Notes: generated by a model not told the origin, from the sequence alone. Positions 45,655 to 54,900 are shown, counted from the stretch's first letter. The stretch is 64,000 nucleotides of DNA from Acidobacteriaceae bacterium (GCA_021323655.1 JAJPKO010000012.1:52321-116320), one strand, 5' to 3'. Program-made: numbers and translations.

Positions 45655-45726
45655 GGTGAAGGAGTTCACCCTTAACCGCTGTCCATCCTCAAGAAAGTGC
45701 CGGGGACAGATGATGACTCCTGACAG
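45655..45726 (+). ncRNA. Fluoride riboswitch (crcB motif)
   Basis: The leader of crcB folds as a fluoride riboswitch. The pseudoknot is GGTGA (45655-45659) with TCACC (45666-45670). P1 is GGAGT (45661-45665) with ACTCC (45716-45720). The conserved linker CTTAACCGC is followed by P3, TGTCC (45680-45684) with GGACA (45704-45708). GATGATGACTCCTGACAG matches the conserved 3' side. Compared with characterised examples the stems are preserved although several bases differ. A second CTGTCC at 45733-45738 could pair with GGACAG (45704-45709), giving an alternative fold, and GACAGG-GGAC-CCTGTC (45722-45737) is a further hairpin, so both a switch core and an expression platform are visible. Confidence 0.88.
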
Positions 45727-45821
45727 GGGACCCTGTCCAGGAGCATTCTCCACCGCCCTGGCTCCCCTGAAAAAGCTGAACACCAGATGCCAGCCTTACC
45801 AAAGACTGTGCGTCAGAGGGG

Positions 45822-46208
45822 ATGAACGAATTGCAGAAATACTTGTGCATCGCAATCGGAGGCGCGCTCGGCTCACTCACACGTTACTGGGTCGGCGTAA
45901 CCATCGCCGACAGGTTTGGCTCAAAATTCCCTTATGGGACCTTCGTCATCAACATTACTGCCTGCTTTATCATCGGCTTCTCCCTCACGTTTCTCGGCAA
46001 GCGCGCAGACGTAAGCCCAGCGTGGAGATTTCTGGTTCCCATCGGCTTTGTTGGCGCGTACAGCACCTTCTCCACCTTCGAATGGGAAACATTCATCAAC
46101 CTGCAGGCAGGAGCATTCCTCATTGCTGCCCTTTATGTCGGGCTCAGTTGCCTTTTAGGACTGGCAGGCGTATGGTGCGGCGTGCTGGCAGCCAAAGCAC
46201 TCTCATAG
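45822..46208 (+). CDS. crcB: Fluoride ion channel CrcB/FluC
   Basis: A 128-residue inner-membrane protein with four helices that assembles as a dual-topology dimer and exports fluoride. Characteristic segments are CIAIGGALGSLTRYWVGV, YGTFVINITACFIIGF with the pore Asn, and the polar track GFVGAYSTFSTFEWE. Upstream lies a fluoride riboswitch, which independently supports the function. The ATG at 45822 is directly preceded by AGAGGGG with very short spacing; a TTG nine bases later would have better spacing, so the exact start is slightly uncertain. It is followed after 12 nt by the DUF190 gene in the same operon. Confidence 0.93.
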   Translation: MNELQKYLCIAIGGALGSLTRYWVGVTIADRFGSKFPYGTFVINITACFIIGFSLTFLGKRADVSPAWRFLVPIGFVGAYSTFSTFEWETFINLQAGAFLIAALYVGLSCLLGLAGVWCGVLAAKALS

Positions 46209-46220
46209 TTGGAGGAAAAT

Positions 46221-46931
46221 ATGACGTTACCCGCCGGAAAGGCACTGAAAGTTTCTATCTACCTGAGTGAAGGAGCAACGTATCATGGCTCATCGGCCTA
46301 CTCCAGTATCCTCGACTATCTCTTCTTTCACGGAATTTCCGGCGCAACTGTGCTGAAAGGCATCGCAGGCTTCGGCTCCGATCATCACCTGCACTCAGCA
46401 GGCACGGTCGAAATCTCCGACAAACTTCCCGTAAAAATCGAATTCATTGAGTCAGAGTCACGGGTCGAAGAGATTCTTCCACGCCTTCGCGAGCTGGCAG
46501 GCACAGCCATGATCGAAGTTCAGGAAACTACCGTGGTCAAGACCGCCGACGTTCCCAAACCCGCGAAGCAGCCCGCACCACAACATGTAAAGATCGAGGG
46601 CCGCGCAAAACTCATGCAGATATTCATCGGAGAGAGCGACCGCTGGCAAGGCAAGCCCCTCCATGCGGCTTTGGTCCAGGCCATGCGCGCCCACGATCTG
46701 GCCGGAGCTACCGTGCATCGCGGCATCCTTGGATACGGCGCCCACCGGCGCGTCCACAAAGACAAACCCTTTCATCTCTCCGGCGACGCCTCTCTCACCA
46801 TCACAGTGGTAGATACTGAGGAGAAGCTCAAGGCATTTCTTCCCGTCGTGGATCAGATGGTGGCAGAAGGACTCGTCACCCTCTCCGACGCCGACATCAT
46901 CAAGTATGCCCACCGGGCTGAGGACGTTTAA
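46221..46931 (+). CDS. Double DUF190 protein, fluoride operon
   Basis: A 236-residue soluble protein consisting of two consecutive DUF190 domains. The first is about residues 5-105 (LKVSIYLSEGATYHGSSAYS and GATVLKGIAGFGSDHHLHS). A linker rich in Pro, Ala and Lys follows, and the second is about residues 130-236 (LMQIFIGESDRWQGKPLHAA and GATVHRGILGYGAHRRVHKD). DUF190 has a PII-like fold and often accompanies crcB, but its biochemical role is unknown; most members have a single domain of about 110 residues. The ATG at 46221 has GGAGG at good spacing. Its 3' end overlaps the remnant on the opposite strand. Confidence 0.85.
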   Translation: MTLPAGKALKVSIYLSEGATYHGSSAYSSILDYLFFHGISGATVLKGIAGFGSDHHLHSAGTVEISDKLPVKIEFIESESRVEEILPRLRELAGTAMIEVQETTVVKTADVPKPAKQPAPQHVKIEGRAKLMQIFIGESDRWQGKPLHAALVQAMRAHDLAGATVHRGILGYGAHRRVHKDKPFHLSGDASLTITVVDTEEKLKAFLPVVDQMVAEGLVTLSDADIIKYAHRAEDV

Positions 46932-47237
46932 GCACGTAAACGCGATAGGCCGCCCACTCCGCCGGATGGCTCCACCACCGCACCGGTCCGGCGGCTGCCG
47001 TTGCGCCTCCAGCGAGTAGTTTGCTGCCAGAAAGCTTCTGAACTCCGGCCACAAATCCAGCTTGCTGAAGTCATTCGATTGCGCCGGATGCAGATAGCTG
47101 GTTACAACAATCACGCGTGGCGGTTCCTGCTGAATTTCATTCCAGAATGTAGCGCGCGTTTCCTTCACCGCCGGTACACTCTCCGGACTAAAAACAGTTT
47201 CTGCCCGCGGAGCGCTGTGAATAAATAACGCTGGGTA
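46900..47237 (-). pseudogene. C-terminal remnant of a membrane glycosyltransferase (GT39/ArnT-like), frameshifted
   Basis: On the minus strand an open frame without a start codon reads ETRATFWNEIQQEPPRVIVV, then FSKLDLWPEFRSFLAANYSL, and after a one-base shift near 46978 continues VRWWSHPAEWAAYRVYVLKR to a stop at 46900. This resembles the C-terminal periplasmic end of acidobacterial polyprenyl-phosphate-sugar glycosyltransferases. About 110 codons survive; the catalytic N-terminus is gone. The fragment begins immediately after, and in frame with, the stop codon of the unknown gene at 47238. The family call is from memory of similar sequences and is moderate. Confidence 0.45.
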
Positions 47238-48443
47238 TTACCCGAGCATCGCCAGCAGCTTCTCCAGATTCACCTGCGACGGAGAAACCACCCCGCGCGG
47301 CAGCGCCGGCCCAATGGCTACAGCTTCATTCTTCCCTTCAAACCAGGCCAGAAAGCTCCCCTTTTCCGCGCCTGACAGCCTCTGTTGATTGATCCAGGTA
47401 TAGTATGCGCCCATCTCCGCATCAATCAGCGATCCGGCAGGATCGGTTTCATTGGTGGGATGCTGGCCGGAAAGGAGCTCGTTCATGGGAAGCTGCCTCT
47501 GGCGCGGCGCAAACCGCACCAGCATGGTGACTGGTTGTGCCCGCCGCAGCGCTTCACGCGCGGTCCACTGCGCAAACGTTGTACTGAAGATCTGCGTGCC
47601 GGATCCCTCTGTCAGAATGCTCGTCTTAAAGTGTGCAAGCGTGGCATCGCTCTTCGAACCCAGCCCTATCTCCTCCGGACGCATCTCTGCCAGCAGCGTC
47701 CGCAGCGCTTCAGGGCCGCCGCTGCCGCTGTTGATCACTTCCTGCATCCGTTTCAGAATGGCACGCCGTACTGGAGCAAGTTCAGCATAGGAGATGACAG
47801 AAACCTGCGCACTTTCCATCGCAGGTTCGCCACCGTCAATGTACCAGTGCTGATATGGCTCCCGGTGCTTCGCCGCACGCGCCTCCAGTGCCTCCGTCAG
47901 GATCGCCAACCCTTTCGCAGGGTCAACGTTCGGGAAATAAGTTCCGTACGGGCGGAGCTTGCGAAAGATCGGATGCGGGCTGTGATCACATCCCTGCCCC
48001 GCCAACACAATCCCGAGCCGCGGAATGGGCGGCTCTCGATCCGGCTTCGCTTTACGCCACGCCTCAGCATAAGCATCGGCAGCGGTGCGGAAGGCGTCCA
48101 TCTGGTGCGTGGCCCATAGATGCGCCGTCAGCGCTTCGCTGAATGCCCGCGGCTGCCGCACCCAATCTATGGCCGCCAGCGTTTCTGTAACTTCGATTGC
48201 TACGAATCCATGCAGCAGATTCTCGCGCTGTTCAGCCGGGAGCGAAGCAAGATATGCAAACTGGTCATCCAGCATACGCTGCTCAGCCGGAAAGCGAACA
48301 TCATAGGCAATCACTTCACGCAGCAACAAAGGCAGAAGCGACAAAGGCAAGTTCTGCAGCAAAGCAAGATGCTCCACAGCCACCGCCCGTCCTTTCGTCG
48401 GATACGAGACGAAACTGGCAGCAGTCAGTTCACGTGGCTGCAT
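47238..48443 (-). CDS. Conserved-looking protein of unknown function, last gene of the Oar3 operon
   Basis: A 401-residue protein with no signal peptide and no membrane segment, so probably cytoplasmic. It is rich in Ala, Leu, Arg and Glu. Notable features are a mixed alpha-helical N-terminal half (LPLSLLPLLLREVIAYDVRF), a segment RLGIVLAGQGCDHSPHPIFR near residue 145, HWYIDGGEPA near 205, and GSGTQIFSTTFAQWTAREAL near 285. The last two look like possible ligand-binding loops. I do not recognise a family. The ATG begins two bases after the stop codon of the phosphatase-like gene, implying coupled expression. Function could relate to handling whatever the Oar-like receiver imports, but this is guesswork. 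Confidence 0.7.
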   Translation of the reverse strand: MQPRELTAASFVSYPTKGRAVAVEHLALLQNLPLSLLPLLLREVIAYDVRFPAEQRMLDDQFAYLASLPAEQRENLLHGFVAIEVTETLAAIDWVRQPRAFSEALTAHLWATHQMDAFRTAADAYAEAWRKAKPDREPPIPRLGIVLAGQGCDHSPHPIFRKLRPYGTYFPNVDPAKGLAILTEALEARAAKHREPYQHWYIDGGEPAMESAQVSVISYAELAPVRRAILKRMQEVINSGSGGPEALRTLLAEMRPEEIGLGSKSDATLAHFKTSILTEGSGTQIFSTTFAQWTAREALRRAQPVTMLVRFAPRQRQLPMNELLSGQHPTNETDPAGSLIDAEMGAYYTWINQQRLSGAEKGSFLAWFEGKNEAVAIGPALPRGVVSPSQVNLEKLLAMLG

Positions 48444-48445
48444 GG

Positions 48446-49606
48446 CTACGCAATCTCCGTGAGAGGAGTGCCTTTGCTGAAGCGCGCTGAGAACCCAAGG
48501 CGCGCTCCAATGGTTGGCGCCAGGTCCACAGATTCCACCGGACGGTCAATCACAACCCCCTGCCTCACCCCAGGCCCAAGCACCATCATCCACGTCGTGC
48601 GCGAAAGCGGGTCGCCCGTGCGATGATGCTGAAATCCATTCCCGCCCGCATCTACGTCCGAATCGCGCCCAAAATCCGGCAGGATAAACATCGTTGTTCT
48701 GCCCTTATATTCCGGATTGCTTTCAATGGCATTCCATAATTCAAGGCACAGACGGTCCGATCGCTGGATCCCATCAATGTAGAGCGAATAGGTCCCTGAG
48801 TGCGCAATATCAATATCGTGCAGAGTAATCCAGAGCAGGCTCGGCGCCATCTGCCGCATGAGTTGCTTCGCAATATAGACTGACAATTCATCCGGACTGC
48901 TGAGACTCATCGCATGATGCACAAAATCACTCACTGAGAACTTCAGCACATCTTCCAGTTGCCGCATCTCTACTTCGCTGCCCGCCAGCTCCGGCGTGTA
49001 AAACGGGGTTTCGTAGTTATCTCGCAACAGATGCGCGTAGTCTATCGAGCCATTTGCAGGTAGCGCAGCCTGTAGTAAATGCTTGGGCAGAATCACTCCC
49101 GCACCCAGGCCCTCTCCATACGCGCGGTTGCCGCTCTCCCCAATGTGATTGAACCCATTGCTTGGAGCCACCACCCAGGCATCATGCAAGGGCCGCTTCC
49201 GGTCCTTGCGAAAGTACTCGAAGACCGTCGGATTGTCCGGCGGTACCGTAGCGAAGTTATTAAACGTCTCATAGACTCCCGTCGCAAGGCTCGCCGTCGC
49301 CACGTAATGCCCCAGAATGCCTTTATTCACCACCTGCGCATAAAACGTGGACTGCGGAAAGAGCGTCTTCACCATGTTGGGGATGTTCTCTTGCCCTTCC
49401 GGAGCAAAGGTCTCTTCGTCCCGCGCGCCCCCGCCAAACGTTACGACCACCACCTTCTGGTTCTTCAACTGCGCAAGCGCGCGCAAAGGCGCAAAACTGA
49501 AAAGCGGCGCGGCACTTGCCACGCCCGCCGCAGATCGCAGAAAATCGCGCCGGCTCCAGGCGATGCGCCTTGCCACCTCACGCGAGTCGATCTGGTCTGC
49601 TCTCAT
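48446..49606 (-). CDS. Tat-exported alkaline-phosphatase-superfamily protein (sulfatase/phosphodiesterase-like)
   Basis: A 386-residue periplasmic hydrolase-like protein. The N-terminus has a twin-arginine signal (WSRRDFLRSAAGVASAAPL). The mature part shows the alkaline phosphatase fold pattern. KVVVVTFGGGARDEETF leads into the first metal region, HDIDIAHSGTYSLYIDGI near residue 275 gives a DxxxH-type ligand pair, and FILPDFGRDSDVDAGGNGF followed by HHR near 325-345 gives further ligands. The end VESVDLAPTIGARLGF is typical of this superfamily. A canonical sulfatase CxPSR is absent, so it is not a type I sulfatase; substrate and even activity are uncertain. Its ATG overlaps the TPR gene stop by one base. 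Confidence 0.72.
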   Translation of the reverse strand: MRADQIDSREVARRIAWSRRDFLRSAAGVASAAPLFSFAPLRALAQLKNQKVVVVTFGGGARDEETFAPEGQENIPNMVKTLFPQSTFYAQVVNKGILGHYVATASLATGVYETFNNFATVPPDNPTVFEYFRKDRKRPLHDAWVVAPSNGFNHIGESGNRAYGEGLGAGVILPKHLLQAALPANGSIDYAHLLRDNYETPFYTPELAGSEVEMRQLEDVLKFSVSDFVHHAMSLSSPDELSVYIAKQLMRQMAPSLLWITLHDIDIAHSGTYSLYIDGIQRSDRLCLELWNAIESNPEYKGRTTMFILPDFGRDSDVDAGGNGFQHHRTGDPLSRTTWMMVLGPGVRQGVVIDRPVESVDLAPTIGARLGFSARFSKGTPLTEIA

Positions 49607-50991
49607 CAATTCTTCGATACCAGGATGGTTGTTACTTGTTTGAATTTTGCATTCAGTTCATCTTTTTCCTGCTGGCTGTACTTCTGCTGCAAGGCAATCT
49701 CTGCCTGCGCCTTTTCGTGCTGCCCGGTATGAGAATACGCCAGCGCGAGCCGATAATGCGCCTGAGAATAGGCCGGCTTCAGGGTGATCGCTTTTTCCAA
49801 CGGGGCCATGCTCGCCTGCCAGTCTCTCTTCTGTTGCTCAAGAACGCCGAGATGGTAATACGACTCAGGAAACTTCGGATCTGCCGCAATTGCCTGCTCC
49901 AGTAGCTTCTGCGCCAGTGCCAGGTCCTGCTGGTCGCTTGGACGATGAAGAATACTTGCCGCGGCGTATGTCGCCACTGGCGCATTCTTCGTATGCCTCT
50001 CTGCAAACTGGATCAGGCTTGAACAACCAGGACTGTCATCCGGCATCAGGCTGCAATCATGCCCAAGCAGGCTGGCGACAAACTCGTTGTCCGGGTCAGT
50101 ATTCAGAAGTTGCGCAAAGATGGGTGCCGCTTTATCAAAATCATTGTTCGAATAGCGCGCAATGCCCAGTGCCAGCAGCATCTGCTTGCTTGCCGGGTAC
50201 TGCTTCACGCCATATTCGAAATACTGGATCGCCGGAGGGAACGTCCAGTGCCGCATAAATTCAATTCCGGCTGCATAAATGTTCTGCTCGCTCGGATCCA
50301 TCTTCGCCGCATTCACATAATGCGCCGCTGCCTCTTTGTACAGCTTCTGTCTTTCGCTGATGTCTCCCAGCAAAGACTGCGCCGCCGCCGAAGTCTCTAC
50401 ATTAGAAGCGCGCCCGAGCACTTTGCCCGCCTCGTCATACTCGCCTGAATCAAACAACGCCAGCGACCAGTTATAAAGCAGATCGTCGCCCGGAGCCTTC
50501 ACTTCTGCGGACGCCGCAAATGCTTTCGCCGCCTCCGACGGCCGCTTCACCTGCATCAGGGCCAGCCCATAATTCGATTGCGTCGCCGGATTCTTCGGAT
50601 CCAGCAATGCCGCACGCCGCAAAACCCGTACCGCATCCTCATTGCGATTCAGCTTGAGATATACCGCACCCAGGTTCGCCAGTACCGGCACAGAAGAAGG
50701 CCGGACCTTCGCTGCTGTTTCCAGCCATGGCACAGCCCCGCTGTAATTCGCCTCTTCAGCATAGATTTCCCCCAGCGAAGCGCTTACTTCAAAGTTGTTC
50801 GGATATCTGCGGGCCAGTCCTGCAAGCAGCCTTTCGGCATCTTGCATATGGCCCTCGTCCTGGGCTTTCGAGGCTGCTTCAAAGGTGTGCCGGTCTTGCG
50901 CAGAGAAACTGTGCTGCGCAAACAAAACAGGCGCAGTTGCTCCTGACAAAACCATGAAAATGAACGCGGAAATAAAAGGCCGGAAGACCAC
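49606..50991 (-). CDS. Tetratricopeptide-repeat protein, exported
   Basis: A 461-residue protein with a signal peptide (about residues 1-25, ending LFAQ) and roughly ten TPR units through the rest. Examples are AVPWLETAAKVRPSSVPVLA, DAVRVLRRAALLDPKNPATQ and SMAPLEKAITLKPAYSQAHY. The C-terminus is charged (QKYSQQEKDELNAKFKQVTT). Such periplasmic TPR proteins act as scaffolds for protein complexes. It begins 59 nt after the Oar-like gene 3, past a 10-bp hairpin, and overlaps the phosphatase-like gene, so it is the second gene of the operon. The start is GTG at 50991 without a good ribosome site; translation may depend on the hairpin region. Confidence 0.8.
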   Translation of the reverse strand: MVFRPFISAFIFMVLSGATAPVLFAQHSFSAQDRHTFEAASKAQDEGHMQDAERLLAGLARRYPNNFEVSASLGEIYAEEANYSGAVPWLETAAKVRPSSVPVLANLGAVYLKLNRNEDAVRVLRRAALLDPKNPATQSNYGLALMQVKRPSEAAKAFAASAEVKAPGDDLLYNWSLALFDSGEYDEAGKVLGRASNVETSAAAQSLLGDISERQKLYKEAAAHYVNAAKMDPSEQNIYAAGIEFMRHWTFPPAIQYFEYGVKQYPASKQMLLALGIARYSNNDFDKAAPIFAQLLNTDPDNEFVASLLGHDCSLMPDDSPGCSSLIQFAERHTKNAPVATYAAASILHRPSDQQDLALAQKLLEQAIAADPKFPESYYHLGVLEQQKRDWQASMAPLEKAITLKPAYSQAHYRLALAYSHTGQHEKAQAEIALQQKYSQQEKDELNAKFKQVTTILVSKN

Positions 50992-51007
50992 GTGAATTGA
51001 AAATCTC

Positions 51008-51035
51008 CGGCGGACAGATGGTTGTCTGTCCGCCG
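51008..51035 (-). promoter_or_regulatory. Intercistronic hairpin after Oar-like gene 3
   Basis: A perfect 10-bp stem CGGCGGACAG (51008-51017) / CTGTCCGCCG (51026-51035) with an 8-nt loop, starting 15 nt after the Oar stop. Only GAGATTTTC follows on the minus strand, so it is a weak terminator or mRNA-stabilising structure in front of the TPR gene. Confidence 0.6.
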
Positions 51036-51050
51036 AAGCTAGTTTAGCTC

Positions 51051-54000
51051 TTAGAAGTTGTACTTCAAAGAGAATTGGAAGAAGCGCGAATCTGGAGTAT
51101 AGCTCTGGAAGAACCGCGCCCCGGTAATCTGACCGCCGTTTGGTCCGATTCCCGTATTCGATGGCTCCCCATACCCAGGAGTATTGAGCAGGTTGAAGAC
51201 ATCAGCACGGAACTGCAGGTTCTGCTCATGCCATGTTGGAAACGATTTAAAGAGCGAAGAATCCACCCTCGTATAACCCGGCCCCGCGATCTGGTTACGG
51301 GATGAACCGAGATACGGCAGAGCAGCCAGACCACTCACAGTATTCGGAGTACCATCCCCCTTATAGGTGATGTCGCTGGCCTTCGGATTACGGAAAGAGC
51401 AAGGATTATACCAGTTTTGGAGCGTCTTCACCTTCGTCGGGCAGGTAAAGCTGCTTCCATAACTGGGATCAGGTGTGCCACCGCCCTTGAACGGATCAGC
51501 GACACGAACAGCGCGAGCACTGGCTCCAGACGGATTGGTAATGTTGCTGCTGTAGACGGTGAACGGCTCGCCTGTTTGGGCGCGGAAGGTCAAGCTTGTG
51601 GCCCAGCCGCCAAACAGATAATCAGCTACTCCACCATGGTTCAAATACTGTCTTCCTCTTCCAAACGGCAGTTGATAGTTCCCATTGAACGTCACGCGAT
51701 GCCGCACGTCAAAGGGCGAACTCGCATAGTCGTAACCAATCGGGACGATGTTCGTACCTCGATAGCCGCCGTCTCCCGTGCTACCCAACGGTGTCGGTGC
51801 GTCATCAAGAGAGTGCGCATAAGTATAGGTGGAAAGAAAACTCAGTCCATTTGAAAAGCGGCGTTCGAGCTTCGCCTGGAGCGAATTGTAGTTTGACACG
51901 CCCTGATAGGAGTTATAGGCCACACCTCCAAAATCAGGGAAAGGCTGAAGCGGGTTTGGAGATGGTCCATAGCCATTTGGAGCCAATGCCACCATTCCAT
52001 TGGGATTGGGGAAGACAAGCAAATGACGCGCAAGTGATCCCACATAACCGACACTCACCACCATGTTGTTGCTGATGGAGTATTCAGTCGTGAGGTTGAA
52101 CTGTTCGCTATATGCTGTCTTGGCGTGCAGATCACCTCCGCGCAATGCCGGTGTGTTAATCGCGTTTTGCAGTCCTTGTGCAATCGCGTTGCTGAACCCC
52201 GTCTCTAAGGTAAAGCCATTCGTCGGGCAGCTTCCTCCGGTGGTGCAGCTCGTCGGAGAGTTAAAGCTGGAATCAAATTCGAAAGGATAGTTCTCACCCA
52301 GGTTCGGGTAATATCCTGCGCTTTCCAAACCACCAAAGAACAGGCCGAATCCGCCACGAATCACAGCTTTGTCAGAAGGACGGAAGGCGAAACCAAACCG
52401 CGGAGCAAAGTTCAGGTTTTGTCCATGCACCAGCGGGTTGTAGTTGCTGTACTCCAGGCTGATGTTGTCCTTGGCCAGCAAATTCAGGAACTTCGGCGCC
52501 AGCACTACATTTCTGCTCTTCGCCGGAAGGAGATACACGCCCGTTCCACCACCAGCGGTCGGTGCATTCGTCGGATAGAACAGCGCCTGATGTCCATGCC
52601 GTTCTTCGTAGGGCTGAAAGTACTCATAGCGTATGCCCAGATTCAGTGTCAGCTTCGGAGAGACAGTCCAGTCGTCCTGAAAATACCCGGCGTTGTCCCA
52701 CCTTACGTCATCACTGTTGAACACGTTGGAAATGGCAGAGCTGTTCATCAGGTTCAGCAGGAAATCAGCTGCGCCAAAACCAGTATTAGCTGTACCGACC
52801 TGTGATGTGTATACGCCCGTATAGTTATAAGTTCCACGTGGCTGCGTGGGCTGAGTAGTGGAAAAACGAACATGCTGGATATCAATGCCCATCTTGAGAG
52901 CATGATTGCCAGCAATCTTCGTCACATTGTCCAGCACCTGCCACACATTGTCGTATTCATTCGATATGTAAAACTGTGGCGAGCCAAAATGAGACAACCC
53001 GCCTACATTCACATAGGGAAGCCCGCCATTGCCTGGATTGTAAGGAATTCCGCCAAAGCCAAGCGACGTGGCAAAGTTCGGATCATACGCATGGAAGTTC
53101 TGGAAGCCGAAATGGCCATAGTTGTAGCCAAACCGAAACTCATTGGACAACGTCGGGGTGAAGACATGCGTTTCGCTGAATGCAAAGTTTTCACCAAGAT
53201 TAATGATGTTCCCGGTATCACCAAAGCTGCCGCCATCCAGTGTCAGGTTCAGAGGAGCAGGATGCACGGCTGGATCATGCATATAGCTGAACCGCGCGAA
53301 AGTCTGGTCTTTTGAACTTATGTTCCAGTCCATACGCGTGTCCCATTGCCACGTATTGTCCTGAGCATTGGCTTGACTGGTGTAGTTATTGTAGGTTTGA
53401 CCCGCTGCTCCTACGTTTGGCAAGGGATACAGATTAAGAATGTTTTGTGCCACTGCATCAATCTGGTTGGAGCACAATACGTTCTGTTGACCATTGCAGG
53501 ACATCAGTGTTGTACCTGCGCTTGTCGTGCTTGGCTCGTAAAGCGTGATTGCCCTCCCGCCTGAATTCAGCGCCGGATTCAGTAACTCGCTGAAGTTCCC
53601 CTTCCTCATCAGTGCAGTAGGAACGGTCTGTCCGGAATGCGTCTCGCCGAAAATAATGCGGTTCGCCTCCACATCGCCAAAGAAGAACAGCTTGTTCTTG
53701 ATAATCGGAAAACCAAGCGTTGCGCCAAACTGGTTTTGACGGTACTTCGGCACGACTCGGGCGTCGCATCAAAATCGTGAATATCAAAGGCGTCGTTGCG
53801 GATGTACTCCCAAAGATCGCCGTGGATGTCATTCGTACCACTCTTGATGCTGGCGTTAATGACCGCGCCGGCAGAGTGTCCAAATTCCGCGCTGTACGCG
53901 CCAGTCTGTACCTTGAACTCCGCCAGAGCGTCCGGTGGAGGCCGCACGATAAAGCTGGCGCCATTCAGAAAGTCCACCACGTTGTTGTTGTTGTCTACTC

Positions 54001-54610
54001 CATCCAGAATGAAATTGTTCTGCTCAGCGCGCTGACCGTTCGCGTTAAAATCGCCCTTCCCTGCACCGCGTGAGCCGCTTGGTGGCGCTGCACCTGCCGC
54101 CAGCTGAGCAATAAATACCCAGTTGCGGCCATTCAAAGGCGTGTCATTGATGGTCTTGGTGTCCATCACCTGACCGGTCGAACCCTCTTCCGTCTGCATC
54201 AACGGAGGCGCTGCAGTCACTTCTACCGTTTCCGTTGCTTCGCCAGGTTGAAGCTGCACATTCACTGCAAGCCGCTGCTGCACGTCAAGGTGCAGATTTG
54301 CCTGCGTCGTCGTCTGGAAGCCAGGCGCTGTGACTGAAACCTGATAATTGCCAATTTTGACGGGCGAGAAAGTATAGACACCGTTCTGGTCGGTCTTCGT
54401 TTGCAATTCAAGACCGGTATCGGTGCTCTTGAGGGTGACCTGCGCATTCGGTACGACCGCTCCGGTCGTGTCCTGCACAATGCCTGTGACTGAGCCCTGG
54501 TCCATCTGCCCAAAAGCAAAACACGGAACCAGCAGCAAGAAAACGATTGCTGGAAAACTTTTGAAAAATATCCGCCATATCGCGGAAGTCGCCTGCGTAA
54601 AACTTCGCAT
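51051..54610 (-). pseudogene. Oar-like TonB-dependent outer-membrane protein 3, interrupted by a frameshift
   Basis: About 1186 codons when the shift is corrected. The 5' part, open to 53609, has a signal peptide (IFFKSFPAIVFLLLVPCFAF), a regulatory domain (GSVTGIVQDTTGAVVPNAQV) and the plug (NNFILDGVDNNNNVV, VINASIKSGTNDIHGDLWEY). Homology then jumps frame at about 53753-53756 to a second ORF (51051-53753) starting QNQFGATLGFPIIKNKLFFF and continuing through the whole barrel to FSLKYNF. One base is missing, with no classical slippery heptamer. The ATG at 54610 has AGGGAGG upstream. It may be a true pseudogene, a phase-variable allele or a sequencing error. The rest of the sequence shows no other decay, which suggests a very recent change or an error. 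Confidence 0.8.
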
Positions 54611-54784
54611 ACACTTACCTCCCTGAAATTTACTGTCGGGAACTGCGTACCACTTCATGCATCGTTGTGTTTGTTCTCAAGCGCAGATCCCTGCGCCTGT
54701 GCTTTTTGGTAAAGCGTCCCTCGAATTTTGTTAAGCTCTCAAATTCTTAAAGCGTCCTCCTCCCAAAAGAGTGAATTGATCAGG

Positions 54785-54858
54785 AGTAAACGGATACATT
54801 TCGCATGGACTGGCCCGATCTGAATTCAGGTTCCCAACTCAAAATGAAACCGTTAACA
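54785..54858 (-). promoter_or_regulatory. Pair of CG-centred LacI-type operator-like sites upstream of Oar-like gene 3
   Basis: TGAAACCGTTAACA at 54845-54858 matches 9 of 10 defined positions of the LacI-family consensus TGnAAnCGnTTnCA, and AGTAAACGGATACA at 54785-54798 matches 8 of 10. Their centres are 60 bp apart, almost the same as in front of Oar-like gene 1, and both lie downstream of the shared promoter. Confidence 0.45.
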
Positions 54859-54872
54859 TTGCCGGTACTGTG

Positions 54873-54900
54873 TGTATTCAAATCCAGACACAACTGTCAA
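54873..54900 (-). promoter_or_regulatory. Promoter of Oar-like gene 3 operon
   Basis: Minus-strand TTGACA (54900-54895), 16-nt spacer, AATACA (54878-54873). Across the 28 nt from -35 to -10 it shares 22 bases with the promoter of Oar-like gene 1, including the spacer blocks TCTG and TTTGAATAC. Confidence 0.5.
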
